From NCBI GenBank assembly GCA_021771635.1, contig JAETOQ010000008.1:1-52849 (forward strand): a stretch of 52,849 bases of DNA. Direction: 5' to 3'. The notes beneath the pieces are model-generated. The model was not told where the DNA came from. It searched no databases and was given only the letters and a program-made list of their open reading frames with translations. This DNA is from Oscillospiraceae bacterium. Its GTDB lineage: Bacteria; Bacillota; Clostridia; Oscillospirales; Oscillospiraceae. Position numbers and translations under genes: made by a program. Below, piece after piece: positions 32,815 to 43,700 of this stretch; position 1 is the first letter of the stretch; each line of letters starts with the position of its first letter.

Positions 32815-33404
32815 TGGATCAGATTTTTGAACTCCTGGCAATTACGCTGGGCGCCGTTTTGGCGAACAACTTTATCTTCTCCCAGTTCCTGGGCATCTGC
32901 CCCTTCCTGGGCGTTTCCAAGAAGATCGACACCGCTGTTGGCATGGGCGTGGCCGTGACTTTCGTCATGGGCCTGGCCTCCGCCGTGTGCTATGTGGTCA
33001 ACGAATTCGTGCTGACCCGGTTCGGCCTGGAGTACATGCAGACCGTGGCCTTTATTCTGGTCATCGCCTCTCTGGTGCAGTTCATTGAAATGTTCCTGCA
33101 GAAGTCCATGCCCTCTCTGTACACCGCACTGGGTGTGTATCTGCCTCTGATCACCACCAACTGCGCTGTGCTGGGTGTGGTGCTGCTGAACGTGCAGAAC
33201 AACTACAACTTCATTTCCTCCGTGGTCTACGGCATTACCGGCGGCCTGGGCTTCCTGCTGGCCATCGTGCTGTTCGCCAGCATCCGGGAGCGTCTGGTGT
33301 TCGCCGACTATCCCAAGAACTGGGACGGGTTTCCCATCGCATTGGTCACCGCAGGTTTGATGGCCCTGGCTTTCATGGGCTTCTCCGGCCTGAAGGTCTG
33401 GTAA
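32814..33404 (+). CDS. rnfA: Rnf complex subunit RnfA
   Basis: 196 aa, six helices, paralogous to RnfE. NNFIFSQFLGICPFLGVSKK and YLPLITTNCAVLGVVLL hold the paired-Cys positions of the RnfA/RnfE intramembrane cluster. The stop of rnfE and this ATG share a base (TAATG). Confidence 0.97.
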   Translation: MDQIFELLAITLGAVLANNFIFSQFLGICPFLGVSKKIDTAVGMGVAVTFVMGLASAVCYVVNEFVLTRFGLEYMQTVAFILVIASLVQFIEMFLQKSMPSLYTALGVYLPLITTNCAVLGVVLLNVQNNYNFISSVVYGITGGLGFLLAIVLFASIRERLVFADYPKNWDGFPIALVTAGLMALAFMGFSGLKVW

Positions 33405-33417
33405 GGAGGCGCTGAAC

Positions 33418-34332
33418 ATGAGTAATTTGATTGCTGCCATTGTGGTGCTGGGCGTTCTGGGCGCCCTGTTCGGCTTGATCCTGTCCGTCGCCTCCAAAAT
33501 TTTCGAGGTGAAAAAGGACCCCCGTGAGGAACAGATCCTGAGCCATCTGGCCGGCGCCAACTGCGGCGGCTGCGGCTTCCCCGGCTGCGGCGGCTGCGCC
33601 GCCGCCATTCTGGCTGGCACCGCGCCTGTCACCGCCTGCGCTCCCGCAGGTCCTGAAAACGCTGCTGCCATCGCCAAGATCATGGGCCAGGAAGCGCCCA
33701 CCGGCGAGCGCCAGGTGGCATTCGTCCGCTGCAACGGCGGCGTGAACGCCAAGAAGCGCTTCGACTATGTGGGCGTGAAGGACTGCATGGCCGCCACCAA
33801 GGTGGCCGCCGGTCCCCTGGACTGCTCCTTCGGCTGCCTGGGCTTCGGCTCCTGTGTCAGCGCCTGCCAGTTCGGCGCCATGTCCATCGGCCCCAACGGC
33901 TCCGCCGTGGTGGACCCCGACAAGTGCACCGCCTGCATGGCCTGCGCCAATGCCTGCCCCCGCCACCTGATCGTCTCCGTCCCCGTCTCCAAGAAGGTCC
34001 ACGTGGCCTGCGCCAACCAGGACAAGGGCAAGGCCGCCATGAGCGTCTGCTCCAGCTCCTGCATCGGCTGCGGCCTGTGCCAGAAGGAGTGCAAGAAGGA
34101 CGCCATCCACGTGGTGAACGGCGTGGCTGTCATCGACTATGACAAGTGCGTGGGCTGCAAGCTCTGCACCAAGGTCTGCCCCCGTGACGCCATCCTGCCC
34201 GCCGCTACCGCGGAGGAGAAGGAGAAGTACAAGGCCATCAAGAAGGCCCAGGCCGAAAAGGCCGCTGCCGCGAAGAAGGCTGCTGAGGAGGCCGAGAAGG
34301 CCGCCGCAGAGACTGCCGGCGCCGCGCAGTAA
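33418..34332 (+). CDS. rnfB: Rnf complex subunit RnfB
   Basis: 304 aa. An N-terminal membrane anchor (1-27) is followed by the [4Fe-4S] motif CGGCGFPGCGGC and then several ferredoxin-like clusters (for example CTACMACANACP, CIGCGLCQKEC and CVGCKLCTKVCP). It is the entry point for electrons from reduced ferredoxin. The C-terminal 45 residues are a Lys/Ala/Glu-rich helix like that of RnfC, probably a surface coiled coil or disordered tail. Last gene of the operon. Confidence 0.97.
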   Translation: MSNLIAAIVVLGVLGALFGLILSVASKIFEVKKDPREEQILSHLAGANCGGCGFPGCGGCAAAILAGTAPVTACAPAGPENAAAIAKIMGQEAPTGERQVAFVRCNGGVNAKKRFDYVGVKDCMAATKVAAGPLDCSFGCLGFGSCVSACQFGAMSIGPNGSAVVDPDKCTACMACANACPRHLIVSVPVSKKVHVACANQDKGKAAMSVCSSSCIGCGLCQKECKKDAIHVVNGVAVIDYDKCVGCKLCTKVCPRDAILPAATAEEKEKYKAIKKAQAEKAAAAKKAAEEAEKAAAETAGAAQ

Positions 34333-34348
34333 GCACGGTACTGTCCCT

Positions 34349-34387
34349 AAAAGTCCCGCTGTGGTTCTCCACAGCGGGACTTTTTTT
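34349..34387 (+). terminator. Terminator of the rnf operon
   Basis: AAAAGTCCCGCTGTGG pairs fully with its partner around a 4-nt loop; seven T end the structure. Confidence 0.95.
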
Positions 34388-34481
34388 GCCGCCGCACACC
34401 CGGAACCTCGGGGGAAATACCCGAAATTCCAGTGTTCAAAAAACGTCTTCTATTTATTTACAATTTGTTTATATCCATCCA

Positions 34482-34510
34482 TTGACATTGGCCCGCCGTG
34501 GTGGTAAACT
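34482..34510 (+). promoter_or_regulatory. Sigma-A promoter of the hrcA-dnaK operon
   Basis: TTGACA, 17 nt, TAAACT, immediately upstream of the CIRCE element. Confidence 0.88.
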
Positions 34511-34514
34511 CGCT

Positions 34515-34541
34515 TTAGCACTCAAGGAAAGAGAGTGCTAA
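34515..34541 (+). promoter_or_regulatory. CIRCE operator
   Basis: TTAGCACTC, 9 nt, GAGTGCTAA: a perfect match to the HrcA-binding consensus, placed over the predicted start point. The operon is thus heat-inducible by loss of HrcA repression. Confidence 0.97.
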
Positions 34542-34579
34542 ACTGTTTGAGGCACAAGCGGTATGACAGAGGTGCTTTC

Positions 34580-35626
34580 GTGGAACTGACGGACCGGAAA
34601 AAGCAAATATTAAAGGTGGTCGTGGAGGATTATATCCAAACCGCCGAGCCGGTGGGCTCCAAGGCCATTGCCGCCGAGATGGGCGGCAGCGTCAGCTCCG
34701 CCACCATTCGCAACGAGCTGGCGGACCTGGTGGACATGGGCTATCTGGAACAGCCCCACACCTCCGCCGGACGTGTCCCCTCCCCCAAGGGATACCGGCT
34801 GTATGTCAATGAGCTGATGGAGCGGCAGAAGCTGTCCATCGCGGAGACGGAGAAGATCAACCAGTCCCTCCAGCTGAAAATGGAGGAGCTGGACCGGGTG
34901 ATCTCCCAGGCGGGGCGGGCCGTCTCCTCCTTTATCAATTACCCCGCCTATATCACCGCCACCGGCAAACAGAAAATGACTGCCCGCAGGTTTGAGCTGC
35001 TGCCGGTGGATGAACACAGCTGCATCGTGGTCATGATGATGGGCGACAACCGGGTGAAGAGCCAGCTGCTCCGCCTGCAGCTGAAGGTGGACATCGAACA
35101 AATGCCCACTCTGGTGACGCTGCTGAACAGCCATTTCACCGGTGTCTCCACCGACGAGATGAACCAGCGGCTGATGAACGTGGCCGAACAGGTCCCGCCC
35201 CAGTTGTTTTTGCTGCTTTCCCAGACCATCGCCTACGCGGTGGATGTGCTGGAAGAGGCCAGCCAGCGGGAGATTGTCACAGCCGGCGCCAACCAGCTGT
35301 TGAAGCTGCCGGAGTTCCGGGACGCCGACAAGGCCCATGAGCTGATGAGCTTCCTCTCCGACAGCAAGGAGAGCCTCCCCATGCCGGATGATGGGCCGAT
35401 GAAGATCCTGATCGGGCCGGAAAACGTCAGCGACGCGCTGAAGGATACCAGCGTGGTGGTTGCCAGCTATGACATCGGCGACGATATGCGGGGCCTGATC
35501 GGTGTGGTCGGCCCCACCAGAATGGATTACGCGACAGTGGCCGCGCGGCTCTCCGGCTTTGCCGACGGGCTGACACGGCTGTTCGGAAAACAGGAATTAC
35601 CCCCGAAGGAGGATACCAAGGAATGA
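34580..35626 (+). CDS. hrcA: Heat-inducible transcription repressor HrcA
   Basis: 348 aa. Residues about 1-80 are a winged helix (LTDRKKQILKVVVEDYI, EPVGSKAIA, SSATIRNELADLVDMGYLEQPHTSAGR), followed by the GAF-like dimer domain. The start is the GTG at 34580, with AGAGGTG 5-6 nt upstream. An in-frame GTG at 34535 lies inside CIRCE and is rejected. It binds CIRCE and is activated by GroEL in known systems. Overlaps grpE by 4 bp. Confidence 0.95.
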   Translation: MELTDRKKQILKVVVEDYIQTAEPVGSKAIAAEMGGSVSSATIRNELADLVDMGYLEQPHTSAGRVPSPKGYRLYVNELMERQKLSIAETEKINQSLQLKMEELDRVISQAGRAVSSFINYPAYITATGKQKMTARRFELLPVDEHSCIVVMMMGDNRVKSQLLRLQLKVDIEQMPTLVTLLNSHFTGVSTDEMNQRLMNVAEQVPPQLFLLLSQTIAYAVDVLEEASQREIVTAGANQLLKLPEFRDADKAHELMSFLSDSKESLPMPDDGPMKILIGPENVSDALKDTSVVVASYDIGDDMRGLIGVVGPTRMDYATVAARLSGFADGLTRLFGKQELPPKEDTKE

Positions 35627-36219
35627 GCGAAGAGAGCAAGAAGCCGCTGGACGAGGAGACTCCGGAGACCCAGGCCGCCCCTGCACAGGAGGCTCCCCAG
35701 ACCGGAGAGACGGCCGAAAAGCCCGGCAAGGGCAAAAAGAAAAAGGAAAAGGGCTACACCTTCACCCGGGAACAGGTGGAGCAGATGGAGCTGGCAGCCA
35801 AGCAGCTGGAATCCGTCAAAGACCAGTTCACCCGGCTGACGGCGGAGTACGACAACTACCGCAAGCGGACCACCAAGGAGAAGGACAATATCTATCAGGA
35901 CGCCAAGGCCGACACCATTAGGGAATTTCTGGCGGTGTACGACAACCTGGAACGGGCCGTGGCCACGGAGGGTGATGACGACTCCCCCCACAAGAAGGGC
36001 CTGGAGATGATCTTCCACCAGTATCAGGAGATTTTGAAAAAGCTGGGCGTCACGGAGATCGAGGCCAAGGGCCAGACCTTTGACCCGGAAAAGCACAACG
36101 CCGTCATGCACATCGACGACGAGAGCTTCGGCGAAAACGAAGTGGCCCAGGTATTCCAGGCGGGCTTCACAATGGGAGACAAGGTGATCCGGCACGCCAT
36201 CGTGCAAGTCGCGAACTGA
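35623..36219 (+). CDS. grpE: Nucleotide exchange factor GrpE
   Basis: 198 aa. A charged disordered N-terminus (1-50), then a long coiled-coil helix (about 60-120, LAAKQLESVKDQFTRLTAEYDNYRKRT) and the beta domain ending in VIRHAIVQVAN. It releases ADP from DnaK. Confidence 0.96.
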   Translation: MSEESKKPLDEETPETQAAPAQEAPQTGETAEKPGKGKKKKEKGYTFTREQVEQMELAAKQLESVKDQFTRLTAEYDNYRKRTTKEKDNIYQDAKADTIREFLAVYDNLERAVATEGDDDSPHKKGLEMIFHQYQEILKKLGVTEIEAKGQTFDPEKHNAVMHIDDESFGENEVAQVFQAGFTMGDKVIRHAIVQVAN

Positions 36220-36230
36220 CAGGCAATGAA

Positions 36231-36283
36231 AACTTGATCATTGAGGATGAAGCGGCAAATTCCTTCATAATCAATTGTCAAGT
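36231..36283 (+). promoter_or_regulatory. Stem-loop between grpE and dnaK
   Basis: ACTTGA...TTGAGGATGAAG pairs imperfectly with CTTCATAATCAA...TCAAGT. No U-run follows. Likely an mRNA processing or 5'-protecting structure that lets dnaK outlive hrcA-grpE mRNA; this is inference. Confidence 0.45.
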
Positions 36284-36334
36284 ATCCATTCAAATTCAAA
36301 AAAACTTTTTCGATATATTTAGGAGGAACCAATT

Positions 36335-38179
<1,845 letters not shown>

Positions 38180-38195
38180 GCACCCTCTCATAAAA

Positions 38196-38233
38196 GTATC
38201 AGGGACAGAGCGTTTTCAGCCTGTCCCTGATAC
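38196..38233 (+). promoter_or_regulatory. Hairpin between dnaK and dnaJ
   Basis: GTATCAGGGACAG and CTGTCCCTGATAC form a perfect 13-bp stem with a 12-nt loop. No U-run, so it is more likely a stabiliser or attenuator than a full terminator. It may explain lower dnaJ than dnaK levels. Confidence 0.6.
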
Positions 38234-38262
38234 GGCGTTTCGGAATATGAGGAGTTTTCTAT

Positions 38263-39396
38263 ATGGCTGAACAAAAACGAGACTATTATGAGGTCCTGGG
38301 GATCGCCAAGGGGGCCTCGGAAGACGAGATCAAAAAGGCATACAAAAAAATGGCCCGGAAATACCACCCGGATCTGAATCCCGGCGACAAGGAGGCCGAG
38401 GAGAAGTTCAAGGAGGTCAACGAGGCATACGAGGTGCTGTCCGATCCCAACAAAAAAGCCCGGTACGACCAGTACGGCCACGCCGGTGTGGATCCCAATT
38501 TCGGAGCGGGCGGCGCTGGCTTCGACGGCGGCTTTGACTTCGGTGATCTGGGCGATATTTTCGGCAGCTTTTTCGGCGGCGGCTTTGGCGGCGGCCGGCG
38601 GAGCAATCCCAACGCACCCCAGCGGGGGGAGAGCATCCGCATGTCCCTGGCCATCAGCTTTGAGGAGGCAGCCTTTGGCTGCGAGAAGGCTGTGACCGTG
38701 GACCGCATGGAGCAGTGCGATACCTGCCATGGCAATGGCTGCGCCCCCGGCACCACGCCGGAGGTCTGCCCGGACTGCCACGGCACCGGCTCGGTCCAGG
38801 TCCGGCGGCAGACGCCCATGGGCGTGTTTGCCACCTCCTCCCCCTGCACCCGCTGTGGCGGCAAGGGCAAGATTATCCACCAGCCCTGCAAGGACTGCCA
38901 CGGCACAGGCGCGGTGCGGAAGCGCAAGACCATCCAGGCCACGATCCCCGCGGGCATCGACAACGGCCAGACCATCTCCATCCGGGGACAGGGCCACGCC
39001 GGCGTCAACGGCGGCCCCGCGGGCGACCTGCTGATCACTATTACCGTCCGTCCCCATGAGCTGTTCCGCCGGGAGGGCACCTCCGTCCTGTGTGAGGCCC
39101 CCATCACCTTTGCCCAGGCGGTCCTGGGTGCGGACCTGGAGATCCCCACCATCGACGGCAAGGTGAAATACACCCTGCCGGAGGGCACCCAGAGCGGCAC
39201 CACCTTCCGGCTGAAGGGCAAGGGCATCCCCTCCATCAACGGCCGGGGCCGGGGCGACCAGTACGTCACGGTCTATATCGAGACGCCCCGGAATCTGAAC
39301 AAGGAGCAGAAGGAAGCTCTGAAGAAGTTTGCCGAAAGCGTGGGAGACAACAACTACGAGGAGCGGAAGAAGTTCTTCAAGAAGTTTAAAAAGTGA
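38263..39396 (+). CDS. dnaJ: Chaperone DnaJ (Hsp40, type I)
   Basis: 377 aa. J domain with HPD ([17 protein letters not shown]) at about 30-45, a Gly/Phe region (about 75-110), four CxxCxGxG zinc repeats (for example [24 protein letters not shown] and CKDCHGTG) and the C-terminal substrate domains. All zinc ligands are present. It stimulates DnaK ATPase. Confidence 0.98.
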   Translation: MAEQKRDYYEVLGIAKGASEDEIKKAYKKMARKYHPDLNPGDKEAEEKFKEVNEAYEVLSDPNKKARYDQYGHAGVDPNFGAGGAGFDGGFDFGDLGDIFGSFFGGGFGGGRRSNPNAPQRGESIRMSLAISFEEAAFGCEKAVTVDRMEQCDTCHGNGCAPGTTPEVCPDCHGTGSVQVRRQTPMGVFATSSPCTRCGGKGKIIHQPCKDCHGTGAVRKRKTIQATIPAGIDNGQTISIRGQGHAGVNGGPAGDLLITITVRPHELFRREGTSVLCEAPITFAQAVLGADLEIPTIDGKVKYTLPEGTQSGTTFRLKGKGIPSINGRGRGDQYVTVYIETPRNLNKEQKEALKKFAESVGDNNYEERKKFFKKFKK

Positions 39397-39405
39397 GGAA
39401 TGCCC

Positions 39406-40215
39406 ATGTATCTGGCTGACTACCACACCCATTCCCGTATCTCACCGGACGCCGGGACCTCCATGACGGACATGGCCCGGGCCGCGGCTACGGCAGGGCT
39501 CGATGAGATCTGCTTCACGGACCATGTGGAGCCCATCGTCTGGGGCGGCACGGAGCTGCGGGGACCTTACGACTGGAAAGCGCTGTCGGCGGAATTTGAC
39601 GCGGCAGAGCGGGCCATGGGAGAGCGGATCCGTCTGCGGCTGGGCATCGAGCTGGGGGATGCCCCCTGGGACTTTGCCCACACGGAGCGGCTGATGGCGG
39701 ATGCCCCGATGCTGGACTTTGTGATCGGCTCCGTGCATATGCTGTCGGAGCGGTTCGGCGGAACGGACCTGTATTTCTTCGCGCCCAGGGACGAGGACGA
39801 GGCCCGGGCGGGCATCGCTGACTATTTGGCGAATGTACAGCGTCTGGCGGAATGGGGAAAGTTTTCTGTTTTGGGCCACCTGACGCTGCCCCTGCGGTAT
39901 CTCAATGAGAACCGGGGGTTCCATCTGACCTTTGACGGGTTTGAAAGCCAGGTGGAGCAGGTCCTTCGGACGCTGATCCAGAACGGATGCGGCATCGAGC
40001 TGAACACCAACCGGGGCAACACGCCCCTGCCGGACGAAAAGTGGCTGCGGATGTACCGGGAGCTGGGCGGTGAGATCATCACCCTGGGGACCGACGCCCA
40101 CAGTCCCCGGTATGTGGGCTGTGCCATACGGGAGGGCCAGCGGCTGCTGAGGGACTGCGGATTCAAAAAATTCTGCACATTTGAAAAGATGGCGCCCATC
40201 TGGCATGAACTGTAA
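39406..40215 (+). CDS. PHP-domain histidinol-phosphatase-type hydrolase
   Basis: 269 aa. DYHTHSRISPDAG and CFTDHVEP at the N-terminus, SVHML and GHLTLPLRY in the middle, and LGTDAHSP near the end are the metal-binding motifs of the PHP family. Closest in style to HisK/HisJ histidinol-phosphatases, but there is no his operon here and other phosphoesterase roles are possible. The ATG at 39406 has GAGGA at good spacing; the ATG at 39400 is too close to it. It follows dnaJ by 9 bp, so it may be co-transcribed in the heat-shock unit. Confidence 0.85.
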   Translation: MYLADYHTHSRISPDAGTSMTDMARAAATAGLDEICFTDHVEPIVWGGTELRGPYDWKALSAEFDAAERAMGERIRLRLGIELGDAPWDFAHTERLMADAPMLDFVIGSVHMLSERFGGTDLYFFAPRDEDEARAGIADYLANVQRLAEWGKFSVLGHLTLPLRYLNENRGFHLTFDGFESQVEQVLRTLIQNGCGIELNTNRGNTPLPDEKWLRMYRELGGEIITLGTDAHSPRYVGCAIREGQRLLRDCGFKKFCTFEKMAPIWHEL

Positions 40216-40244
40216 TTGATTTCCGCGCGGATCGCGTGTACAAT
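40216..40244 (+). promoter_or_regulatory. Promoter of rpiB
   Basis: TTGATT, 17 nt, TACAAT. About 35 nt before the rpiB ATG. Confidence 0.7.
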
Positions 40245-40283
40245 AAGCTTGTAAATTCTATAAGAAACAGGGGGATATTCCAT

Positions 40284-40721
40284 ATGAAGATCGCATTGGG
40301 CTGTGACCACGGCGGCTACGAGCTGAAGCAGCATGTCATCAAGGTACTGGAAAAGCTGGGCCATGAGGTGGAGGACTTCGGCTGCTATTCTCTGGAGAGC
40401 TGCGACTATCCCGATTTCGGCGCCGCCGCGGCCAAAGCTGTGGCGGAGGGCAGGTGCGACCGGGGCATTGTGATCTGCACCACCGGCATCGGCATCTCCA
40501 TTGCCGCCAACAAAGTCAAGGGCATTCGCTGCGCCCACTGCGCCGACTGCCTGGAAGCGGAGATGACCCGCCGCCACAACGACGCCAACATGATGGCCAT
40601 CGGCGCGGGCTTTACCGGCAAGAACATGGCCGAGCGGATGGTGGAGGTGTTCCTGTCCACTGAGTTTGAGGGCGGCCGCCATGCCCGCCGGGTGGAGAAG
40701 ATGATGGCCCTGGAGGGCTGA
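40284..40721 (+). CDS. rpiB: Ribose-5-phosphate isomerase B
   Basis: 145 aa. It interconverts ribose 5-phosphate and ribulose 5-phosphate. KIALGCDHGGYELK, the SCDYPDFG active-site loop, GIVICTTGIGISIAANK (phosphate-binding loop) and RHNDANMMAIGA match RpiB/LacAB. Start at MKIALG by family alignment and an AGGGGG ribosome site. With rpe (21809) and prs (7303) it completes a set of pentose-phosphate functions in the window. Confidence 0.95.
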   Translation: MKIALGCDHGGYELKQHVIKVLEKLGHEVEDFGCYSLESCDYPDFGAAAAKAVAEGRCDRGIVICTTGIGISIAANKVKGIRCAHCADCLEAEMTRRHNDANMMAIGAGFTGKNMAERMVEVFLSTEFEGGRHARRVEKMMALEG

Positions 40722-40753
40722 CCTTCCAACCAGACTGAAAAGAGGTGACGAGG

Positions 40754-41791
40754 ATGGCAGGTCCAAGGGGCTACCACAATTACCGGGGACGCACGTCAAA
40801 GGGGAAGATCGTTCTGGCGGTGGTGCTGGTGCTGGTGATCCTGGCGGCCATCGCAGTCATGATCTTGCAGCGGTATATCGTCTATGATGAATCGGGCAGG
40901 CCGCATATGGAGTTGCCCTGGGAGGAAGAGGCTCCCCTGGAGGACGAGGACACCGTTGACTTTGAGCTGAAGATCCAGGCGCCAAAGAGACCGGGGGACA
41001 TCTACGCGTTTACAGTCCCCGTGGGCGTCTTGACCCGTGAGGGGTGGACGGATGCCTGGATGGACCCGAGCCTGATGTCCGCGCCGCCCTATAATGCGGC
41101 GGTGTTTACGGCCAAGGATGACAGGGGGAAAGTTTACTTTGATTCGGATACCGCTGTGCCCGGCTCCGTGTCCACGGCGGCGGACACCCATGATGCCTTG
41201 GCGCAGATGACCGGCGAGGCGTCTACCTTTTATACGGTCGCCCGGATGAGCTGTTTCCATGACCCCGAGGCCGCCAACAGCGATGTGGAGGCCATGGGGC
41301 TGAAAAACACCGGCGGCTACATCTTCTACGACGGAAACAACAGCCAGTGGCTGGACCCTGGCAAGCCCGCCGCCCGACAGTATCTGTGCGAGATCGCAAA
41401 GGAGGCGGCGGCCCTGGGCTTTGACGAGATCCTGCTGGCGGATGTCGGCTATCCCACAGAGGGACAGCTGGACAAGATCGATTACGGCGAGGGGGAGCAG
41501 GCTCAAAACCTGCTGACCTTCCTGGAAGAGATGCGGACGGCCCTGGAGCCTTACAGCGTGGCCCTGTCCGTGGAGATCCCGGAGGCGGTCGTCACAGGGG
41601 ACCAGAACATCGGCCCAACGCTGGCGGAGCTGGCGCCCCGCGTGGACCGCGTTTACACGGAGACCACGCCGGAGAAGATCAAGGGCCTTTCCGAGGCGGT
41701 CACCGCCGCCGGCGGCACCACGGATTTTGTGGCGGAGCTGGAGGCGTACTCGCCGGAGGTCTCCGGCAGCTGCCTGGTCCACTGGGATTGA
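40754..41791 (+). CDS. Membrane-anchored putative glycoside hydrolase (DUF4015-like)
   Basis: 345 aa. A short basic N-terminus, then one hydrophobic anchor (about 20-42) and a signal-anchored outside domain. From about residue 75 it resembles the DUF4015 (TIM-barrel, glycosidase-like) family: YAFTVPVG near the start, TGGYIFYDGN and GFDEILLADVGYPT, and ALSVEIPE. Substrate unknown. The ATG at 40754 is chosen because AGAGGTGACG precedes it. 32 bp downstream of rpiB, so probably one transcript. Confidence 0.7.
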   Translation: MAGPRGYHNYRGRTSKGKIVLAVVLVLVILAAIAVMILQRYIVYDESGRPHMELPWEEEAPLEDEDTVDFELKIQAPKRPGDIYAFTVPVGVLTREGWTDAWMDPSLMSAPPYNAAVFTAKDDRGKVYFDSDTAVPGSVSTAADTHDALAQMTGEASTFYTVARMSCFHDPEAANSDVEAMGLKNTGGYIFYDGNNSQWLDPGKPAARQYLCEIAKEAAALGFDEILLADVGYPTEGQLDKIDYGEGEQAQNLLTFLEEMRTALEPYSVALSVEIPEAVVTGDQNIGPTLAELAPRVDRVYTETTPEKIKGLSEAVTAAGGTTDFVAELEAYSPEVSGSCLVHWD

Positions 41792-41795
41792 ACTG

Positions 41796-41830
41796 AAAAA
41801 CCGCCCGTGCATCGGCACGGGCGGTTTTTT
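41796..41830. terminator. Bidirectional terminator between convergent genes
   Basis: AAAAACCGCCCGTGC, ATCG, GCACGGGCGGTTTTT: a perfect 15-bp stem with T-runs on both strands, 5 bp from either stop. Confidence 0.95.
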
Positions 41831-41834
41831 GCGC

Positions 41835-42134
41835 TTAGCGGTGTTCTTCCTCATATGTACGGAGCGTCCCCTCCGTCATAAGGGACAGCTTGTGAAGCCG
41901 CTCATTCACCATGTCCCACATGCACATGGGCAGGTGGTCCCGGTGGCCCCGGTGCAGCGTCACGCACTCAAAGCAGTTGCCATGGTGGGGGCAGGCCTCC
42001 TTACAGGGGCAGTGGTCCCCGGATTCCCGGACCTGCTTCAAAAATTCCATTTTAATGGCAAGGGCCTCCTCATGGCGGCCCTCCCGGTCCAGATCGTTCT
42101 GGAGAACCGCCAGTTCATTGCCGTCGATCTGCAT
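41835..42134 (-). CDS. Cys/His-rich protein sharing the DUF6485-like motif
   Basis: 99 aa. A helical N-terminus (about 1-38) precedes CPCKEACPHHGNCFECVTLHRGH and PMCMW, the same C/H spacing as in the 62-aa protein at 24363, then a helical tail. Likely binds metal; function unknown. GAAAGGAGG precedes the ATG. It starts 44 bp after the MBL-fold gene on the same strand and may be the last gene of the MerR operon. Confidence 0.75.
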   Translation of the reverse strand: MQIDGNELAVLQNDLDREGRHEEALAIKMEFLKQVRESGDHCPCKEACPHHGNCFECVTLHRGHRDHLPMCMWDMVNERLHKLSLMTEGTLRTYEEEHR

Positions 42135-42178
42135 ACGGATATCCTCCTTTCCGCGTTGATGAAAGGGCTGTGCCCGGC

Positions 42179-42901
42179 TTAGAGCGATTCAAAGTCAAAG
42201 ACCTGCCCGCATGCCGTGACGGGCACTGTCCGGGCATGGAATTCCGGGAACCGGGCAAGGAACCGCTGGGTAAACCCGAAGTCCCCCCACTGGTGCATAG
42301 GCAGGAAGCGGTCAATATCCGCCAGCTCCAAAAAGTACCGGGGGCCCCGGAAACCGTCCTCTCCCAACCGGGGATCCAGAGGCAGCATGGCCAGGTCGAT
42401 GTGCCGGCCCCGCAGGGGCTCCGTGTACCGCTTGAAGTTGGCCTCCATGTTCCGGTTCCAGGCCTTGTCCTCACCCTCCCAGTGCCACCAGTTCAGGTCC
42501 CCGGCGTGAAAGACGGTTTTGCCGTCCGCCGTTACCAAGAAGGCCGCGCCCTCATCGGTGGAGGGGAGAGTCTCCACGGTCACGCCGGGCAGAGGCTCCG
42601 CCGCCTGACCGCCGCCCAGGACCTGGCATTTTCCGGCGGTGTCGTCAGAGAGGTCCCAGCGTGCCCGGTTCCGGGACGACAGCTTGATATCTTTGCCCAG
42701 CACGAAACGAATTTCACGTGCGCCGTCATCCAGTGTGAAGATGGTGGGATCAAAATGGTCCTCGTGGCGGTGGCTGGCAAAGACCAGGAGGGGGATCCCC
42801 GGCCGCAGGGCCGGGAGCTTCCCCTTCCACCAGTCAAACAGCAGCGTCACAGACGGCAGCTCCGCCAGGAACCCGCTGTGGTCCAGAAACGTGACACGCA
42901 T
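42179..42901 (-). CDS. Metallo-beta-lactamase-fold hydrolase
   Basis: 240 aa. Contains SHRHEDHFDP, the HxHxDH zinc motif, FHAGDLNWW and a C-terminal PMHQWGD that supplies the last His. Resembles UlaG-like/YtnP-like soluble MBL proteins of unknown substrate. The frame begins by sharing the A of the YbjQ gene's TGA (TGATG), so the two are translationally coupled in the operon headed by the MerR-type gene. Confidence 0.85.
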   Translation of the reverse strand: MRVTFLDHSGFLAELPSVTLLFDWWKGKLPALRPGIPLLVFASHRHEDHFDPTIFTLDDGAREIRFVLGKDIKLSSRNRARWDLSDDTAGKCQVLGGGQAAEPLPGVTVETLPSTDEGAAFLVTADGKTVFHAGDLNWWHWEGEDKAWNRNMEANFKRYTEPLRGRHIDLAMLPLDPRLGEDGFRGPRYFLELADIDRFLPMHQWGDFGFTQRFLARFPEFHARTVPVTACGQVFDFESL

Positions 42902-43212
42902 CAGCGGTATTTCACCGCCGTGCCGTAGGAGATGACCTCGGCGGCGCCCTGCATCACGGCGGACGAGCCGTAGCGGATGTTGATGACGGCATCGGCGCCC
43001 AGAGCGGCGGCCTCATCCACCATCCGCTTGGTGGCGATCTGGCGGGCCTCGTTCAGCATCTCCGTGTAGCCGGTGATCTCACCGCCCACCAGTGTCTTCA
43101 TGCCAGCCATAAAGTCCTTGCCAAAGTTCTTGGACTGGACCACGGTCCCCTTCACGATCCCCAGGGGCTCCAGGTTCTTTCCAGGGATGTAGTCAATATT
43201 GAGCAGCAGCAT
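42901..43212 (-). CDS. YbjQ/UPF0145-family protein
   Basis: 103 aa. IDYIPGKNLEPLGIVKGTVVQSKNFGKD, a long helix with EITGYTEMLNEARQIATKRMVDEAAALGADAVINIRY, and a final strand; full family length. Known structures are pentamers, and the biological role is undefined, although linked to heavy metals by domain naming. AAGGAGGAGAAG precedes MLLLN. Overlaps the preceding two-TM gene by 20 bp. Confidence 0.9.
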   Translation of the reverse strand: MLLLNIDYIPGKNLEPLGIVKGTVVQSKNFGKDFMAGMKTLVGGEITGYTEMLNEARQIATKRMVDEAAALGADAVINIRYGSSAVMQGAAEVISYGTAVKYR

Positions 43213-43459
43213 CTTCTTCTCCTCCTTGAATTTCCTCAAAACGTTTTTTTAATACCAGCAGAGCCGGCAGGATCAACAGCAGACAGAAAACCGCCAGGGA
43301 CAAAAACAGGACGAACAGCCACCTCGGCAGATCGGGGATAAAGCAGAGCGCCCCAAAACAGGCGGCACAGGCCAGCTGAAGCAGGGTGAACAGTGCCACG
43401 CCCAGGATGGCGGAGCGCCGGCGGCGTCTGCGCCGCTCTTCAATATTGACTGGCGTCAT
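43193..43459 (-). CDS. Small two-TM protein with GEED-type tail (second copy)
   Basis: 88 aa. A very basic N-terminus (EERRRRRRR), two hydrophobic helices (about 15-40 and 45-68), then KKRFEEIQGGEEDAAAQY. The tail matches the ends of the MerR-type protein and the 86-aa protein in the same operon. By the positive-inside rule both ends are cytoplasmic. Start at MTPVN with GGAGGTG upstream; a GTG three codons earlier is an alternative. No family I can name. Confidence 0.75.
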   Translation of the reverse strand: MTPVNIEERRRRRRRSAILGVALFTLLQLACAACFGALCFIPDLPRWLFVLFLSLAVFCLLLILPALLVLKKRFEEIQGGEEDAAAQY

Positions 43460-43700
43460 CTTCCTCACCTCCGTCGATCTCCCGCAGGCGCTGGCGCAGG
43501 GCGATCAGCAGTCCTACCATCATGGCCAGGATCACCAGGGCATACAGCACCAGAATGACGACGGCGGCACTGCCTTCGCTGCCGATATCCAGCAGCGGGA
43601 AGAGCAGGACGCCCAGGATCACCCCCAAAAACACCAGGATCACAGCGGCGCAGGCCAGCGGGGCGATCCGCTTGCTCTTTTTGTCAGAATTGCTTTGCAT
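43440..43700 (-). CDS. Small two-TM protein with GEED-type tail (first copy)
   Basis: 86 aa. Two helices (about 12-36 and 42-66), then RQRLREIDGGEEDDASQY. It overlaps the end of the MerR-type gene by 17 bp and the next two-TM gene by 20 bp, so expression is tightly coupled. AAAGGAGAGG lies upstream. It looks like the C-terminal membrane half of the MerR-type protein made as a separate gene. Confidence 0.78.
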   Translation of the reverse strand: MQSNSDKKSKRIAPLACAAVILVFLGVILGVLLFPLLDIGSEGSAAVVILVLYALVILAMMVGLLIALRQRLREIDGGEEDDASQY